From assembly GCA_047602295.1 (NCBI GenBank), contig JASGHP010000001.1, forward strand, positions 5,890,001-5,954,000: 64,000 nucleotides of DNA, given 5' to 3'. The notes under the pieces are model-generated. The model saw only the letters and a list, made by a program, of their open reading frames with translations, made no database searches and was not told where the DNA came from. The stretch is from JACMLD01 sp047602295. Its GTDB lineage: Bacteria; Bacteroidota; Bacteroidia; Chitinophagales; Chitinophagaceae. Positions 1 through 9,916 of this stretch are shown in pieces (positions within the stretch are counted from its first letter, which is position 1; every line of letters begins with the position of its first letter). Both the position numbers and the translations under genes were made by a program.

Positions 1-1
1 C

Positions 2-1597
2 AAAACAGAAAAAATTGCATTGCGTGTAAATAGTTCTTTCCATTCTGAAAATAGTTTCCAGGATGCGGGTTACAAGAAATCATTTTTTATAGCACCTTCT
101 CTTGTTTACCAGGTAAACGACAAACTTACTTTCAATATAATGGCAGAAATTCTGCAGGAAGACCGTGCTGTGGCTCCTGTATTTTTTCATAGCAATCGTA
201 CCGACCCTCTTACTTTTAAAAACATTGCACAGCTTAATCTTGACAATTATCAATCTTTCACCAGCAATGATTTGTCTATAAAAAATCCACGCTATAGCAT
301 GCAGGCGCAGATGAGCTATAAATTATCTGACAAATGGACCTCTACTACTGCCTTATCAAGAGGAGCTACACAATCGAAAGGTTATTATGGCTATATATTT
401 GGAAACGATTATGGCAGTAACGAATTCAGCCAGTATATCCACAAAGAGAACTACACCACGAATACCATAGATATTCAACAGAATTTTAATGGAGATTTTC
501 AAATCGGCAAACTAAGAAACCGCATGCTGATAGGTCTTGAATATTTTAACGAGAACGTAGTGGATAACGGTACCGGGTATGCGTTTATGCGTTATGTAAC
601 GCCTCAAGGCTCTCTTAGCTATGCAGACCCAGATCATCCGGTGTATGCAACTGCTGCATCCGTTGATAGTCTGCTTGCAGGAACCGGCAATAGTCATAGC
701 AATACCAGCAACGGTTATTATAGTGCATATGCTTCTGATGTTATCAATTTTACACCGGCTCTTTCATTAATGGCAAGCCTTCGTGCAGATTATTTTGTTT
801 CTAAGGGTGAGAAATCAGATCCTTCAGATGACTTTAACCAGTTTGCGCTTTCACCAAAATTTGGATTGGTATATCAACCTATACTCAATAAAGTTTCATT
901 GTTTGCTAATTACATGAACTCGTTCCTGAATGTAGCGCCCATGCAGGTAACTGATGCAAATGGTAACAATCCACGTGTTAAAACATTTAAACCAGAACAT
1001 GCCAACCAATGGGAAGTAGGTGTAAAAACAGATTTGTTTACAGATAAGTTAAGTGCAACTGTTTCTTATTATGATATAAGAGTAGCGAACCGCACTTTAC
1101 CAACTGTAGGCAATATCAATGATTACGACCAGCGTGGCAAAGTACACAGCAAAGGTTTTGAGATAGACATTAATGCCAATCCAGCACCAGGATTTAATCT
1201 TATTGCAGGCTATAGCCACAACAGCACTAAAGTTGCCAGCGGAGATGGTACAGATTTTTACAATGAGGAAGGCAGAAGCCCGGGTGGACAAGGGCCGCAA
1301 GACCAAGCCAACCTGTGGGCTACTTATAAATTCCTGCACGGAAAACTGAAAGACTTTGGCTTTGGTGTGGGCGGCAACTATGCCGGCATTTATAAAGTAA
1401 TAGATAACAGTGTAGTGGGTGAGTTTGATTTGCCTTCTTATACCTTGTTAAATGCAAGCGTATTCTATAACACAGATCATTACCGCATCAGTTTCAACGG
1501 AAACAATCTTACCAATAAAAAATACTATATCGGCTATTGGTCTGTTAACCCGCAGCGTCCTATCAATTTTGTAGCAAGCATTGCTTTTAAATTTTAA
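2..1597 (+). CDS. TonB-dependent siderophore receptor, C-terminal part (5' end outside window)
   Basis: The frame is open from the window edge, so plug domain and signal peptide lie upstream; about 530 residues of outer-membrane beta-barrel are visible. Alternating amphipathic strands, family phrases such as 'NQWEVGVKTDLF' and 'FNGNNLTNKKYY', and a terminal strand ending in Phe are typical of ferric-siderophore receptors. A TTG at position 20 is just an internal Leu codon. The gene stops 6 nt before a PepSY membrane protein, a pairing known from siderophore loci, so the ligand is probably a ferric siderophore. No regulatory sequence is visible because the promoter is off-window. Family assignment is firm; the ligand is inferred. 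Confidence 0.9.
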   Translation, partial: KTEKIALRVNSSFHSENSFQDAGYKKSFFIAPSLVYQVNDKLTFNIMAEILQEDRAVAPVFFHSNRTDPLTFKNIAQLNLDNYQSFTSNDLSIKNPRYSMQAQMSYKLSDKWTSTTALSRGATQSKGYYGYIFGNDYGSNEFSQYIHKENYTTNTIDIQQNFNGDFQIGKLRNRMLIGLEYFNENVVDNGTGYAFMRYVTPQGSLSYADPDHPVYATAASVDSLLAGTGNSHSNTSNGYYSAYASDVINFTPALSLMASLRADYFVSKGEKSDPSDDFNQFALSPKFGLVYQPILNKVSLFANYMNSFLNVAPMQVTDANGNNPRVKTFKPEHANQWEVGVKTDLFTDKLSATVSYYDIRVANRTLPTVGNINDYDQRGKVHSKGFEIDINANPAPGFNLIAGYSHNSTKVASGDGTDFYNEEGRSPGGQGPQDQANLWATYKFLHGKLKDFGFGVGGNYAGIYKVIDNSVVGEFDLPSYTLLNASVFYNTDHYRISFNGNNLTNKKYYIGYWSVNPQRPINFVASIAFKF

Positions 1598-1603
1598 AGC
1601 AAC

Positions 1604-2779
1604 ATGGCAACTGTTAAAAGTATTAAAGGCTGGTTCTGGTGGCATCGCTGGACCAGCCTTATTTGTACCATATTTTTATTAGTCCTTTGCATTACAGGAC
1701 TGCCATTAATTTTTTCAGAAGAGATAGATCAATGGCTCAGCAAAGATCCGCCTTACGCTGAAATGCCTGCCGGTACGCCCAATGCAAGCCTGGATAGCAT
1801 GGTGAACATTGCAAAGCAACATTACCCAAAAGAGTTTATCGGCTCTATATTTATTGATGATGATGAACCGCAGGTATTGGTAACTATTACACCAGACATG
1901 AATGCGGATTTCAAGCTAAGCCATACCATGCAGTTTGATGCACGCACTGCGAAACTGCTGAAAGATGAACCGCCTATTGACAAACAACCACAAACTTTCA
2001 TCGGGCTTATGCTTTCGCTGCACACAGATATGTTTGCAGGTTTGCCGGGCGAATTATTTCTTGGCCTGATGGGTTTGCTCTTTGTCATTTCTATTATCTC
2101 TGGCATTGTGTTGTATGGACCATTCATGAAAAAACTTTCTTTTGGTACAGTGCGTAAAGAAAGAACACGCAAACTAAAATGGCTAGACCTGCACAACCTG
2201 GTAGGCATTGCAACGGTAGCATGGTTATTAATTGTAGGTGCCACAGGTGTAATGAATGAACTTTCCACTCCCCTGTTTGGCATATGGCAAATGACAGATG
2301 TAAAAGCAATGCTTGATAAATATAAAGACAGCCATTTGCCTAATAACGATAAGCTTAGCAGTATACAAGCAGCTTATGATACTGCAAAAAATAACCTCTC
2401 TGATAAAACAATCGTAAGCGTTATTTATCCCGGTAGTCCTTTTGGTAGTCCTTATCATTATGTAATCTGGACAAAAGGCAATCAACCATTTTCTTCTCGA
2501 TTGTTTAATCCTGTGCTGGTAGATGCAAGTAATGGAAAACTTAGTGCTGTTGTAAAAATGCCGGTATACTTGCGGGCATTGGAAGTATCACGTCCGTTGC
2601 ATTTTGGAGATTATGGCGGCATCCCGTTAAAAATACTATGGGCAGTTTTTGATATTGCTGCCATTTTTATGCTGGTTAGCGGTATCTATCTCTGGATTAT
2701 CCATCGCAAAACAAAAAAAGCATGGCTGCAAAATTTATCTATGGATGAAATACTGGCCGAACAAAAAACAGTCTTATGA
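1604..2779 (+). CDS. PepSY-associated TM-helix protein (putative ferrisiderophore reductase)
   Basis: 391 residues. TM helix 1 is at about residues 14-36, a periplasmic PepSY-like region follows, then helices near 150-172, 195-216 and 345-370. Conserved-looking His residues occur at the membrane faces: His14 in WWHRW, the SLHTD and DLHNLVG motifs, and RPLHFGDYGG. PepSY_TM proteins beside siderophore receptors include FoxB-type inner-membrane proteins that reduce ferric siderophores, with His residues as likely heme ligands. The start is 6 nt after the receptor stop and the 3' end overlaps the next gene by 4 nt (ATGA), so the three are one operon. Family and topology are seen; the reductase role is inferred from relatives and context. 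Confidence 0.85.
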   Translation: MATVKSIKGWFWWHRWTSLICTIFLLVLCITGLPLIFSEEIDQWLSKDPPYAEMPAGTPNASLDSMVNIAKQHYPKEFIGSIFIDDDEPQVLVTITPDMNADFKLSHTMQFDARTAKLLKDEPPIDKQPQTFIGLMLSLHTDMFAGLPGELFLGLMGLLFVISIISGIVLYGPFMKKLSFGTVRKERTRKLKWLDLHNLVGIATVAWLLIVGATGVMNELSTPLFGIWQMTDVKAMLDKYKDSHLPNNDKLSSIQAAYDTAKNNLSDKTIVSVIYPGSPFGSPYHYVIWTKGNQPFSSRLFNPVLVDASNGKLSAVVKMPVYLRALEVSRPLHFGDYGGIPLKILWAVFDIAAIFMLVSGIYLWIIHRKTKKAWLQNLSMDEILAEQKTVL

Positions 2780-2964
2780 GCAGCAATAAATTTGTGCAGG
2801 TTTGGGGTAAACCGTTTTTGCTTTTTGTTATAACTATTTTTGGTTTGCTTGCTGCATTGCTTGGCACCGGCGTATGGCATTGGCTTTCGTGGATTGCTTT
2901 GTGTATCCCTCCAATCGTTTTATACCGGTTTATTTTTATGAAAAAGAAAACAACAAAGCCGTAA
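2776..2964 (+). CDS. small two-helix membrane protein of the siderophore operon
   Basis: 62 residues with hydrophobic segments at about 12-33 and 36-53 and a Lys-rich cytoplasmic tail (KKKTTKP). The ATG overlaps the PepSY gene stop (ATGA), indicating translational coupling. I do not recognise a named family. Short membrane proteins often accompany receptor-PepSY pairs, so a subunit or accessory role in iron release is plausible but inferred. Only 13 nt separate its stop from the convergent gene that follows, and no terminator hairpin is obvious. Confidence 0.7.
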   Translation: MSSNKFVQVWGKPFLLFVITIFGLLAALLGTGVWHWLSWIALCIPPIVLYRFIFMKKKTTKP

Positions 2965-2977
2965 CCATTAATCAAAA

Positions 2978-4666
2978 CTACAACCCTACCAGTATCATTC
3001 GGTTAAAACTGCCCTTCTGAGTATTTGCTTCAATTCCATTCAATAAATCGCTACCGGTAACATTACGCAGCAGCTTTCCTTTTTCATTTAATAACTTGTA
3101 TTTTCTTTTTGGATCTATCGTATACCATTCAGGAAACTGGTTAATCCTCGGCCAGTCTATTGGCATTTTCATAATGGCTTTGTGCCTCACTTTATCAAAA
3201 TATAATTTTCCTGACCAATCGGATGAAGAAGATGTTAATGAAACAAACAACGAATCACCTTTCATTTCTGCACCCAGTTCCACATCCGGTTTCCAGGGTT
3301 GCAAGTATGTGCCTTTAGATTTCCAAAGATTGTACATAATAGAAGTTCGGGCAAAATTGCCATCGCCATACCATCCTTCAATTACTCCAGTACCAGGTTG
3401 AAGCCAATCCTTTCTAACGTTTGAATCTATAGGAAAGCGAGATATCACACTATCCTGCAATGACCACATTACTTTAATCTGGCTGTCTATCCATTCAGCA
3501 GCAGCCGGTATTGGTACACGATTGTATAAATTGATAGCGCTTTCAATAGCATCTGCATAACCATCCTGGCTGCCATTTTCCCAATTGTAACTATGGTATT
3601 TTTCTTTATTGATATTGTTTAAAACTTTTACCACAGCATCTTTATAACGTGCAGTACTGTCAATCATATAAACTGTGTAATAGCCATTAAGATTATAACC
3701 CCAGCAATCGGCAAGACCTTTATCCAACACCTGGTTTGTTTGCGGATTGATTGCATTATAAAAAAGTCCATCTTCATTTCTGCCATACTGCAGCACATAA
3801 TCCAGCAAATCATAAAGCGGTTTGCGATACAGCTCCTTTTTATTTTTATCAACATAATGCAGTGTTGCATATAGTTCACAAAGCCCTGATAGCAGTTCAC
3901 AACCATGATCCCTCAACCGAAGATTGGTCATTGATTTCAGTGGGTAATCTTCACCCAGCAGGAAATGATCTCCTATCTGTAATGCCCAATCAAGAAATTT
4001 CTTATCTCCCGTCATCCAGTATACACGAGACAATACCTGGATAAGCTCGCCATTTATTTCTGTATTGAGTGTTTCTGAATAATGCAATTTTTTAGCGTCT
4101 GCCACATCTATTTCGTTATTGAGATCATTTAGCAATTCCAGCATGCGTTCAGACCAGGGTGTTTTACCCAGCCATTCTGTAATGGGCATAAGGCCATCTT
4201 TACAGTATTCAGCAGTGCCAAACACCACACGCCCCATATCAGCTTTATCATAAACAAAAGCACGTTTGGTAAAAGAATAATCATCAGGTAATGATCTTAC
4301 CCGTGCGGTGAGCTTTCTTTCATTGGTGAGTATTTGGCGCATTACGCCATTATAGTTTTGCTGATTGGTGAAAAAACTGGTTAACACCATAAAAGGAAAA
4401 TTATCAGCGGCACAATCATTGGCATTCCAAAGCCCTACTTCATGATAGAGGTTTCTTGGAAGCAGCTTGGTTTCAGGATCAGCGTAGCTAAGCCAATCGT
4501 TTGCATAACGATCGCAACGTTCAAAACCAATAGCTGCAATAGCACCATTGGCGGAAGCTTTTTCAAAAGGAGAAGATTGGGCAAGCAAACCCAAATGCAA
4601 ACTAAATACTACAGTTAACAAAACAATACGCCTGAAAAATGGCAAGACAAATGAATACTGGTGCAT
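2978..4666 (-). CDS. secreted protein with alpha/alpha-toroid (six-hairpin glycosidase-like) character
   Basis: 562 residues with a signal peptide (Arg-Arg, hydrophobic core, cleavage after LLAQ near residue 30), so exported. The body has repeated helical segments rich in Trp, Tyr and Gly: TLNTEINGELIQVLSRVYW, RDHGCELLSGLCELYATL, LADCWGYNLNGYYTVYMID, GYADAIESAINLYNR. This pattern resembles (alpha/alpha)6 barrels of six-hairpin glycosidases and lyases. Acidic residues that could be catalytic sit in the DGYADAIES and GVIEGWYGDG segments, but I cannot assign a GH or PL family. The C-terminal ~100 residues look like a beta domain. It is transcribed as a single gene downstream of the OmpA-like gene. 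The fold class is an inference. Confidence 0.55.
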   Translation of the reverse strand: MHQYSFVLPFFRRIVLLTVVFSLHLGLLAQSSPFEKASANGAIAAIGFERCDRYANDWLSYADPETKLLPRNLYHEVGLWNANDCAADNFPFMVLTSFFTNQQNYNGVMRQILTNERKLTARVRSLPDDYSFTKRAFVYDKADMGRVVFGTAEYCKDGLMPITEWLGKTPWSERMLELLNDLNNEIDVADAKKLHYSETLNTEINGELIQVLSRVYWMTGDKKFLDWALQIGDHFLLGEDYPLKSMTNLRLRDHGCELLSGLCELYATLHYVDKNKKELYRKPLYDLLDYVLQYGRNEDGLFYNAINPQTNQVLDKGLADCWGYNLNGYYTVYMIDSTARYKDAVVKVLNNINKEKYHSYNWENGSQDGYADAIESAINLYNRVPIPAAAEWIDSQIKVMWSLQDSVISRFPIDSNVRKDWLQPGTGVIEGWYGDGNFARTSIMYNLWKSKGTYLQPWKPDVELGAEMKGDSLFVSLTSSSSDWSGKLYFDKVRHKAIMKMPIDWPRINQFPEWYTIDPKRKYKLLNEKGKLLRNVTGSDLLNGIEANTQKGSFNRMILVGL

Positions 4667-4766
4667 TGTAAAGCTTTCATTTAAATAATTCTAAGTTAAC
4701 GCTAACTCATCATCATTTAAAAAAAGAATACAGCATCAATAAAAGGCTTTGCAGCTTAAACAAGAA

Positions 4767-6545
4767 TCAAAACTTCAACACCTTAATCTCAGTTCTCCTG
4801 TTTTGCTGGTGCTCTTCTTCTGTGCAGGAAACACCATTGGAGCATTTGTTCAGCAATTTTGTTTCTCCATAGCCTTTAGCTTGCAAACGATTTTTGTCGA
4901 TGCCCTTGCCAACGATGTATGCAACAGCAGACTTTGCCCTCCTATCTGAGAGATCCATATTGTATAAATCTTTTCCACGGCTATCCGTGTGCGAAGAAAG
5001 CTCAATTTCAAGTGTGGGATTTTGCTGCAGTACCGAGACAACATTGTCCAGTATTAAAGCCGCATCGGGACGAATATTATCTTTATCAAAATCGTATAAA
5101 ATATTCTTTAGCTCAAATACTTTGTCTTTGGCAATATCGCAGAGCTTTAAATTGAGCGTTACATAAAGTGTGGCGCTACGGCTAAGGCCATTGGTAGTTA
5201 CCAACTCTGTTTGCGAGAATTTTCCTTTTTGATTTGCCACCAGTGTATAATTTGCATTGGCATCAAGCATAAAATTAAAATTGCCATTGGCATCTGAAAC
5301 AGCACTTACAGTATCATTTGTCTTTGTATTTTTTAGAACCGCGTTAATGCCTGCAATGGGTTTGCCGGATTCGCAACCAATCGTTACACCCTTCAATACA
5401 AAGCGTGGGTCTTCCAAATAAATTTCACGATAGATAACAGGCCCGCTGTTATTCTCAAAATCTTTTGGCGTTATTTCCAGCGGTGCTGTTTCAACGCCAT
5501 TGCGAACGCCTTTTACCACATATGTTGTCTGCACCACATTTTTTGCTCTTTCTGCTTCACCACTAGATTTGGTTACAGAAGAATAAGTTTTGTAAGTTCC
5601 CGCAATGGTTACCGTTACATTCTCCAATACCTGTCCTGTATACTTATCCCTAACAGTTATCTGTATATGCTTTTGTAATACCTCCGGTGTCTTTGTAGTA
5701 GGATCTTTTTCCGGCTCTGCTTTGCGGCCACGGAATATATATTTAATACCAATAGTAATATTCAGCGCCTGCATATTAGCAGATTTTGTATTGGCAAAAC
5801 CACCACCGGTATAATAACCATCTGCAACAGGATCTGTAATAGTTGTACTGCTGTTGATTGGCTTTAATTGCGTTTGATAATCTGTTGTAAAACGATTGTT
5901 GTCTCCGCTCCATGCTTTTCCAAAACTGCGGATATAATCTGGCTGCAGAAAAAGTCCCCATTGATTAGACAGCATGCGGGTGAAACGCAGTCCACCCAAT
6001 CCCGCCCAGGAAGGCAATTGTTTGTCATTAGCTGCCTGTGCTACAATAAAATTATTGGTAACTGCACCATTGGTATAGGAAAGTGTTTTCTGGTACACAG
6101 CAAAATGCTGCAACACGATGCCACCACGCAGAAATGCTTCTACCTGCCATTTAGATCCGTCAACAATTTTATAAGTGGGTCCAACTGTAAATGCCGTATA
6201 CTTGAAATGCTCTTTGCTAACCGGCTTGCCATTATAGTCTGTCCTTGAAATGTTACCATTGGCAAAATTGATAGGATCAAATTTGCTAAGGCCGTGCTGC
6301 AGGTAACGGATATCTGCGCCCAGGCCAAACCTGCTGTTTTTAAAATAATGATCTGCAAATAATCCTGCAGTAAAATTGAATTTGGATTTTTCCGGCAAGG
6401 TTTTGTATTCGCCCAATGGAAAACTAAGCCCGCCAAAAAGGCCTGCCTGCCACTCACCTGTTGTTGCTGTTTCCTTAGAGCCGGATTGCGCAAATGTTGT
6501 ACAATGCAATAAAAGCAAAAAAACGGTTAGCCGCAGGTAATTCAT
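4767..6545 (-). CDS. OmpA-family outer-membrane protein with N-terminal barrel
   Basis: I chose the ATG at 6545 because it begins a signal peptide (MNYLRLTVFLLLLHCTTFAQ); an upstream ATG at 6602 would add 19 unlikely residues. Mature order: an eight-strand-like outer-membrane beta-barrel (roughly residues 25-290), a Lys/Glu-rich linker, two carboxypeptidase-D-like Ig folds ('VTVRDKYTGQVLENVTVTI' and 'GCESGKPIAGINAVLKN'), then an OmpA peptidoglycan-binding domain (last ~115 residues). The OmpA domain has the expected DFDKDNIRPDA start, SSHTDSRG and NRRTEIKV motifs. It probably tethers the outer membrane to peptidoglycan. The layout resembles other Bacteroidota OmpA proteins, some of which are T9SS-linked, but nothing here proves such a link. 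Confidence 0.85.
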   Translation of the reverse strand: MNYLRLTVFLLLLHCTTFAQSGSKETATTGEWQAGLFGGLSFPLGEYKTLPEKSKFNFTAGLFADHYFKNSRFGLGADIRYLQHGLSKFDPINFANGNISRTDYNGKPVSKEHFKYTAFTVGPTYKIVDGSKWQVEAFLRGGIVLQHFAVYQKTLSYTNGAVTNNFIVAQAANDKQLPSWAGLGGLRFTRMLSNQWGLFLQPDYIRSFGKAWSGDNNRFTTDYQTQLKPINSSTTITDPVADGYYTGGGFANTKSANMQALNITIGIKYIFRGRKAEPEKDPTTKTPEVLQKHIQITVRDKYTGQVLENVTVTIAGTYKTYSSVTKSSGEAERAKNVVQTTYVVKGVRNGVETAPLEITPKDFENNSGPVIYREIYLEDPRFVLKGVTIGCESGKPIAGINAVLKNTKTNDTVSAVSDANGNFNFMLDANANYTLVANQKGKFSQTELVTTNGLSRSATLYVTLNLKLCDIAKDKVFELKNILYDFDKDNIRPDAALILDNVVSVLQQNPTLEIELSSHTDSRGKDLYNMDLSDRRAKSAVAYIVGKGIDKNRLQAKGYGETKLLNKCSNGVSCTEEEHQQNRRTEIKVLKF

Positions 6546-6782
6546 TGGTTGATAGTTTATGGACTTAGGAGCGCCTTGGCCCATTTGGCCAAACAGGCCC
6601 ATCCATAACGATTGAGATGGGTATTAACGTATGTAACATGGGGCAAAAACCAGCATTTTGCGGTAAAGAAATCTATTTACTATGCCTAATCTTCTATTTG
6701 CTGATGGTTTATTAGCGCAGTACAAATAAATTTGTCTGTATTGAAAGTTTCTGTGAGAAAAGCCAACTGCTCAAACCTTCCA

Positions 6783-9143
6783 ATGACAATAAAGTCCATT
6801 CACACACCAACTGCTCAAAATTTCATGCAAGGGCACACGCCATGGCTGCATTGTCAGCTATACAAGGCCGGTAGCATCTTCTTTGTATTTTTTTTATTCT
6901 GCGCTGCTGTTCTTTTGTCTACAACCGCAAATGCACAAACGGGCAGCCGGTGCAAAATTGGCCTTAGCCTTAGTGGAGGTGGTGCAAAAGGCCTTGCACA
7001 TATTGGCATTTTAAAAGCATTAGATTCCGCAGGCTTGCAAGTTGATTATGTTACCGGCACTTCTATGGGTGCGGTAGTAGGCAGTTTGTATGCAGCCGGT
7101 TATTCAGGAGATTCCATTTACCGATTGGCAAAAAAAATGGACTGGACTGCTTTGTTGCTAAGCCGCCCCGCGATGAATTCTTTCATCATGGAACATAAGA
7201 ATGAGTATGGCCGTTATGCGGTGGAAATACCCATTGATAAAGGACGCATTAAAATACCATCGGGCATTTTAGAAGCAGAAGAACTATGGCTAAAGTTTGA
7301 TGAACTCTACCAACCCGTTTACAACATTCACGATTTTAATAAACTGCCAAGACCTTTCAAATGCATTGCCACCAATATTGCTACTGGTGAAGCTGTGGTA
7401 ATGGATACCGGTTGCCTGTTTACTGCTGTACGTGCAAGTATGGCTATACCTACTGTGTTTACGGCAGTTGACAGAAATGATAGCGTACGACTTGTTGATG
7501 GCGGCATCATTCGCAATTTTCCTGTAAGCGATGTAAAGAATATGGGCGCCAACATAGTTATTGGAAGCACTGTTGATGTTACCACGCAGTTGAAGGCAAA
7601 AGATATCACATCGCCCATGCAGATATTGATGAACGTTGCTTTCTTCAGGGAAGTAGAATACAGCAAGAAAGAAATTGCATTGTGCGATTATCTGATTACG
7701 CATCCTGTATCTGATTATTCTGCTGCTTCGTTTAATGCAAGCGATTCTATTATTGCCATTGGCATGCGCATGGGCAACCTGTATTATCCTGTTTTTAAAA
7801 GATTGGCTGATTCGCTAAAAGCTATTTATGGTGAACCTGAGAAAAAACAACTGCCTGCTATTAAAGATGGCATCACTATCAGGCATATAATTACAGACAG
7901 CCTGCACTACATTAGCAAGCCTTATCTTTTGCGCATGCTGGATTTGCATGAAGACAGCACATATACCAATGAACAATTACAGGGTGCCATGCGCCGTGCA
8001 TATGGTACCCGCTACTTCAGTCGCTTGTATTACCGGTTGCTACCAGTATCAGACGGCATTGCAGATTTGCACCTGGTAACAGAAGAGTTTCCTTCACTAA
8101 CGGCAAAACTGGCTGTTAACTATAATTCTTTTAGCCGCATTATGCTAATTGCAAATCTTACAAGGCGCGACATGATTGGCCATCAAAGTGTAAGTGGCAT
8201 TACCGTGGGGCTTTCTGAAAATCCAAGAATAAGATTGGATCATTTTACAGTGATGGGCAACAGCAAATTACCACTGGCATCTGTAACCGAAGTTTATGCA
8301 GAATGGCAAAAATTTTCCCGCTACCGCGATTTTAAATCAATTGGCGGCTATCGCCAGATGAATGCCTACTTTGATACACGATTGCAGCTTGCGTACAAAA
8401 GAAAAGAATTGTATGCAATGGGCATACGATTGCAAACCACTTCGCTTTCACCACTTACAGAAACTGTATTGGATGTGGATGGCCATAACAATTATGTACA
8501 ACCTTACCTGCGTTACGAATACAATACACAAGATCGCAACTTTCTTCCGCGAAAAGGCACTTATATACTCCTTGAACCTTCTGCTATCATAGCGCAATCT
8601 CAAAAAGCCGTATTCAAATCTGTTGGAGCTCCTATTGGAAACACTGATTCTTTAGGCATCAACAGCCAGTCTTTTATACGTGCAAGAGCGCAACTGCTAC
8701 AGGTAATACAATTAAAGCGTCGCAATTTTATAACGTTACAATTAGAAGGCGATGCCAATTTTAATAGTAGTCAGCTATTGTTTCATGATTTTGTAGTGGG
8801 TGGGCTGCAACCAATGTTTCATAACCAGGTAACTTTTGCAGGTTTGCAAGACGCATCATTGCGCACCAATAGCCTGGTAAAAGCGGCTGTCAACTGGCGT
8901 TATCTTTTGTCGGGCAATGTGTACATCAGCGCTACCGCCAATCTTATGTATCATTCTTTCCTGGTAGAAAAATACCGCGACCTAAATGGTAGTATGGATA
9001 ATTTTTTATCTGGCTATGCATTGGGTATAGGCATTGATACTCCTGTTGGTCCTATAGAATTTAGTCTTAGCTACAGCAACCAGGCTAAAGCTCTTTACAA
9101 CTATTTAAATGTAGGCTTCAGGTTTTCTAGAGATATGTTTTAA
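6783..9143 (+). CDS. patatin-like phospholipase with outer-membrane barrel domain
   Basis: The N-terminal hydrophobic segment ending in TTANAQ is a signal peptide. I prefer the ATG at 6783; an ATG at 6825 gives a shorter signal peptide and is equally possible, while the TTG at 6732 is unlikely. The patatin domain shows the oxyanion loop SGGGAKG, the nucleophile elbow GTSMG (Ser about 94) and the catalytic Asp in VDGGIIRNF. A POTRA-like linker follows ('ITDSLHYISKPYLLRML...'), then a ~350-residue barrel ending in Phe, the layout of PlpD-type (type Vd) autotransporters and Bacteroidota patatin-BamA proteins. It is predicted to act as a phospholipase A at the outer membrane or cell surface. Divergent from the OmpA-like gene. 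Confidence 0.88.
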   Translation: MTIKSIHTPTAQNFMQGHTPWLHCQLYKAGSIFFVFFLFCAAVLLSTTANAQTGSRCKIGLSLSGGGAKGLAHIGILKALDSAGLQVDYVTGTSMGAVVGSLYAAGYSGDSIYRLAKKMDWTALLLSRPAMNSFIMEHKNEYGRYAVEIPIDKGRIKIPSGILEAEELWLKFDELYQPVYNIHDFNKLPRPFKCIATNIATGEAVVMDTGCLFTAVRASMAIPTVFTAVDRNDSVRLVDGGIIRNFPVSDVKNMGANIVIGSTVDVTTQLKAKDITSPMQILMNVAFFREVEYSKKEIALCDYLITHPVSDYSAASFNASDSIIAIGMRMGNLYYPVFKRLADSLKAIYGEPEKKQLPAIKDGITIRHIITDSLHYISKPYLLRMLDLHEDSTYTNEQLQGAMRRAYGTRYFSRLYYRLLPVSDGIADLHLVTEEFPSLTAKLAVNYNSFSRIMLIANLTRRDMIGHQSVSGITVGLSENPRIRLDHFTVMGNSKLPLASVTEVYAEWQKFSRYRDFKSIGGYRQMNAYFDTRLQLAYKRKELYAMGIRLQTTSLSPLTETVLDVDGHNNYVQPYLRYEYNTQDRNFLPRKGTYILLEPSAIIAQSQKAVFKSVGAPIGNTDSLGINSQSFIRARAQLLQVIQLKRRNFITLQLEGDANFNSSQLLFHDFVVGGLQPMFHNQVTFAGLQDASLRTNSLVKAAVNWRYLLSGNVYISATANLMYHSFLVEKYRDLNGSMDNFLSGYALGIGIDTPVGPIEFSLSYSNQAKALYNYLNVGFRFSRDMF

Positions 9144-9171
9144 AGATAAATACAAAAAGTCAGGCTCTTTT

Positions 9172-9705
9172 ATGTCAACAACAATACAATTCAAATACAA
9201 TAAAGGCTTTGCATATATTATGACGATTGTTTTGCTATTGCTTTGCATTGTCTTCATTTTAAATGCCTACTTTATTAAAGTCAATACCGTTAAATCAGCA
9301 TTGCTATTCTCCGGTTTTATGCCGTTTCTTTTTTTATTTTATTTAAGAAAAAGATTCTTTTTGCCTGCACTAAAAAACGAACCAGCACTCGAATTGAATA
9401 ACAATGAAATAATTTATTTCATAAAGAATCAAAGCGTTCCTTGGAGCAACGTTAAAAGCATACGCCAACTTACTTTTAAAAACTCATTAGGCATTGCAGT
9501 TGTTCTTGTTGATAAAAATGAATTTATGCAGGACAAAACTGCTTTACAAAAAGCCGGTTATTTTTTTAGCAACCTTTTTTACGGAACACCTATAGTAATC
9601 TCTTTACAATATATAGCTGGCAAAGACAAGGATATCCTGCAAACAGTACAAAAATATTTTGAGGAGAAGCAAGCCAGCGCCGGAAAAAATACTTCACGCT
9701 TATAA
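9172..9705 (+). CDS. small membrane protein with two TM helices and a soluble C-terminal domain
   Basis: 177 residues. Hydrophobic segments lie at about 13-33 and 42-57, followed by basic residues (LRKRFF) and a ~115-residue soluble domain containing 'NNNEIIYFIKNQSVPWSNVKSI'. That phrase resembles the PH-like region of the STM3941 family of uncharacterised membrane proteins, but the match is from memory and weak. The gene begins 28 nt after the patatin gene on the same strand and may be co-transcribed with it. No function is assigned. Confidence 0.65.
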   Translation: MSTTIQFKYNKGFAYIMTIVLLLLCIVFILNAYFIKVNTVKSALLFSGFMPFLFLFYLRKRFFLPALKNEPALELNNNEIIYFIKNQSVPWSNVKSIRQLTFKNSLGIAVVLVDKNEFMQDKTALQKAGYFFSNLFYGTPIVISLQYIAGKDKDILQTVQKYFEEKQASAGKNTSRL

Positions 9706-9813
9706 ATACAGGCGGATAGTATATCTACGCATGACAAATGGATGACTAAAAAACAACCCATTTATTCTTCATTTCCGGATTTACCGCAAAAAATAAGTGA
9801 TTAACCCCAAAGG

Positions 9814-9845
9814 TTTGACGACAGAAAATTTCTCCTCTAGTTTAG
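9814..9845 (+). promoter_or_regulatory. candidate Bacteroidota promoter for the DUF3500-HupE operon
   Basis: A TTTG (-33) at 9814 is followed, after 20 nt, by TAGTTTAG (one mismatch to TAnnTTTG) at 9838. Initiation would fall near 9851, leaving a leader of about 65 nt. An imperfect inverted repeat (AAATGCA ... TGCATTT) at about 9858-9883 lies in that leader and could be an operator or a hairpin. Confidence 0.4.
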
Positions 9846-9916
9846 AGTTATAATTAAAATGCATATAGTCTTATGTGCATTTGCGATTATAATTTTCCAA
9901 CATCAAATCAATCGTT

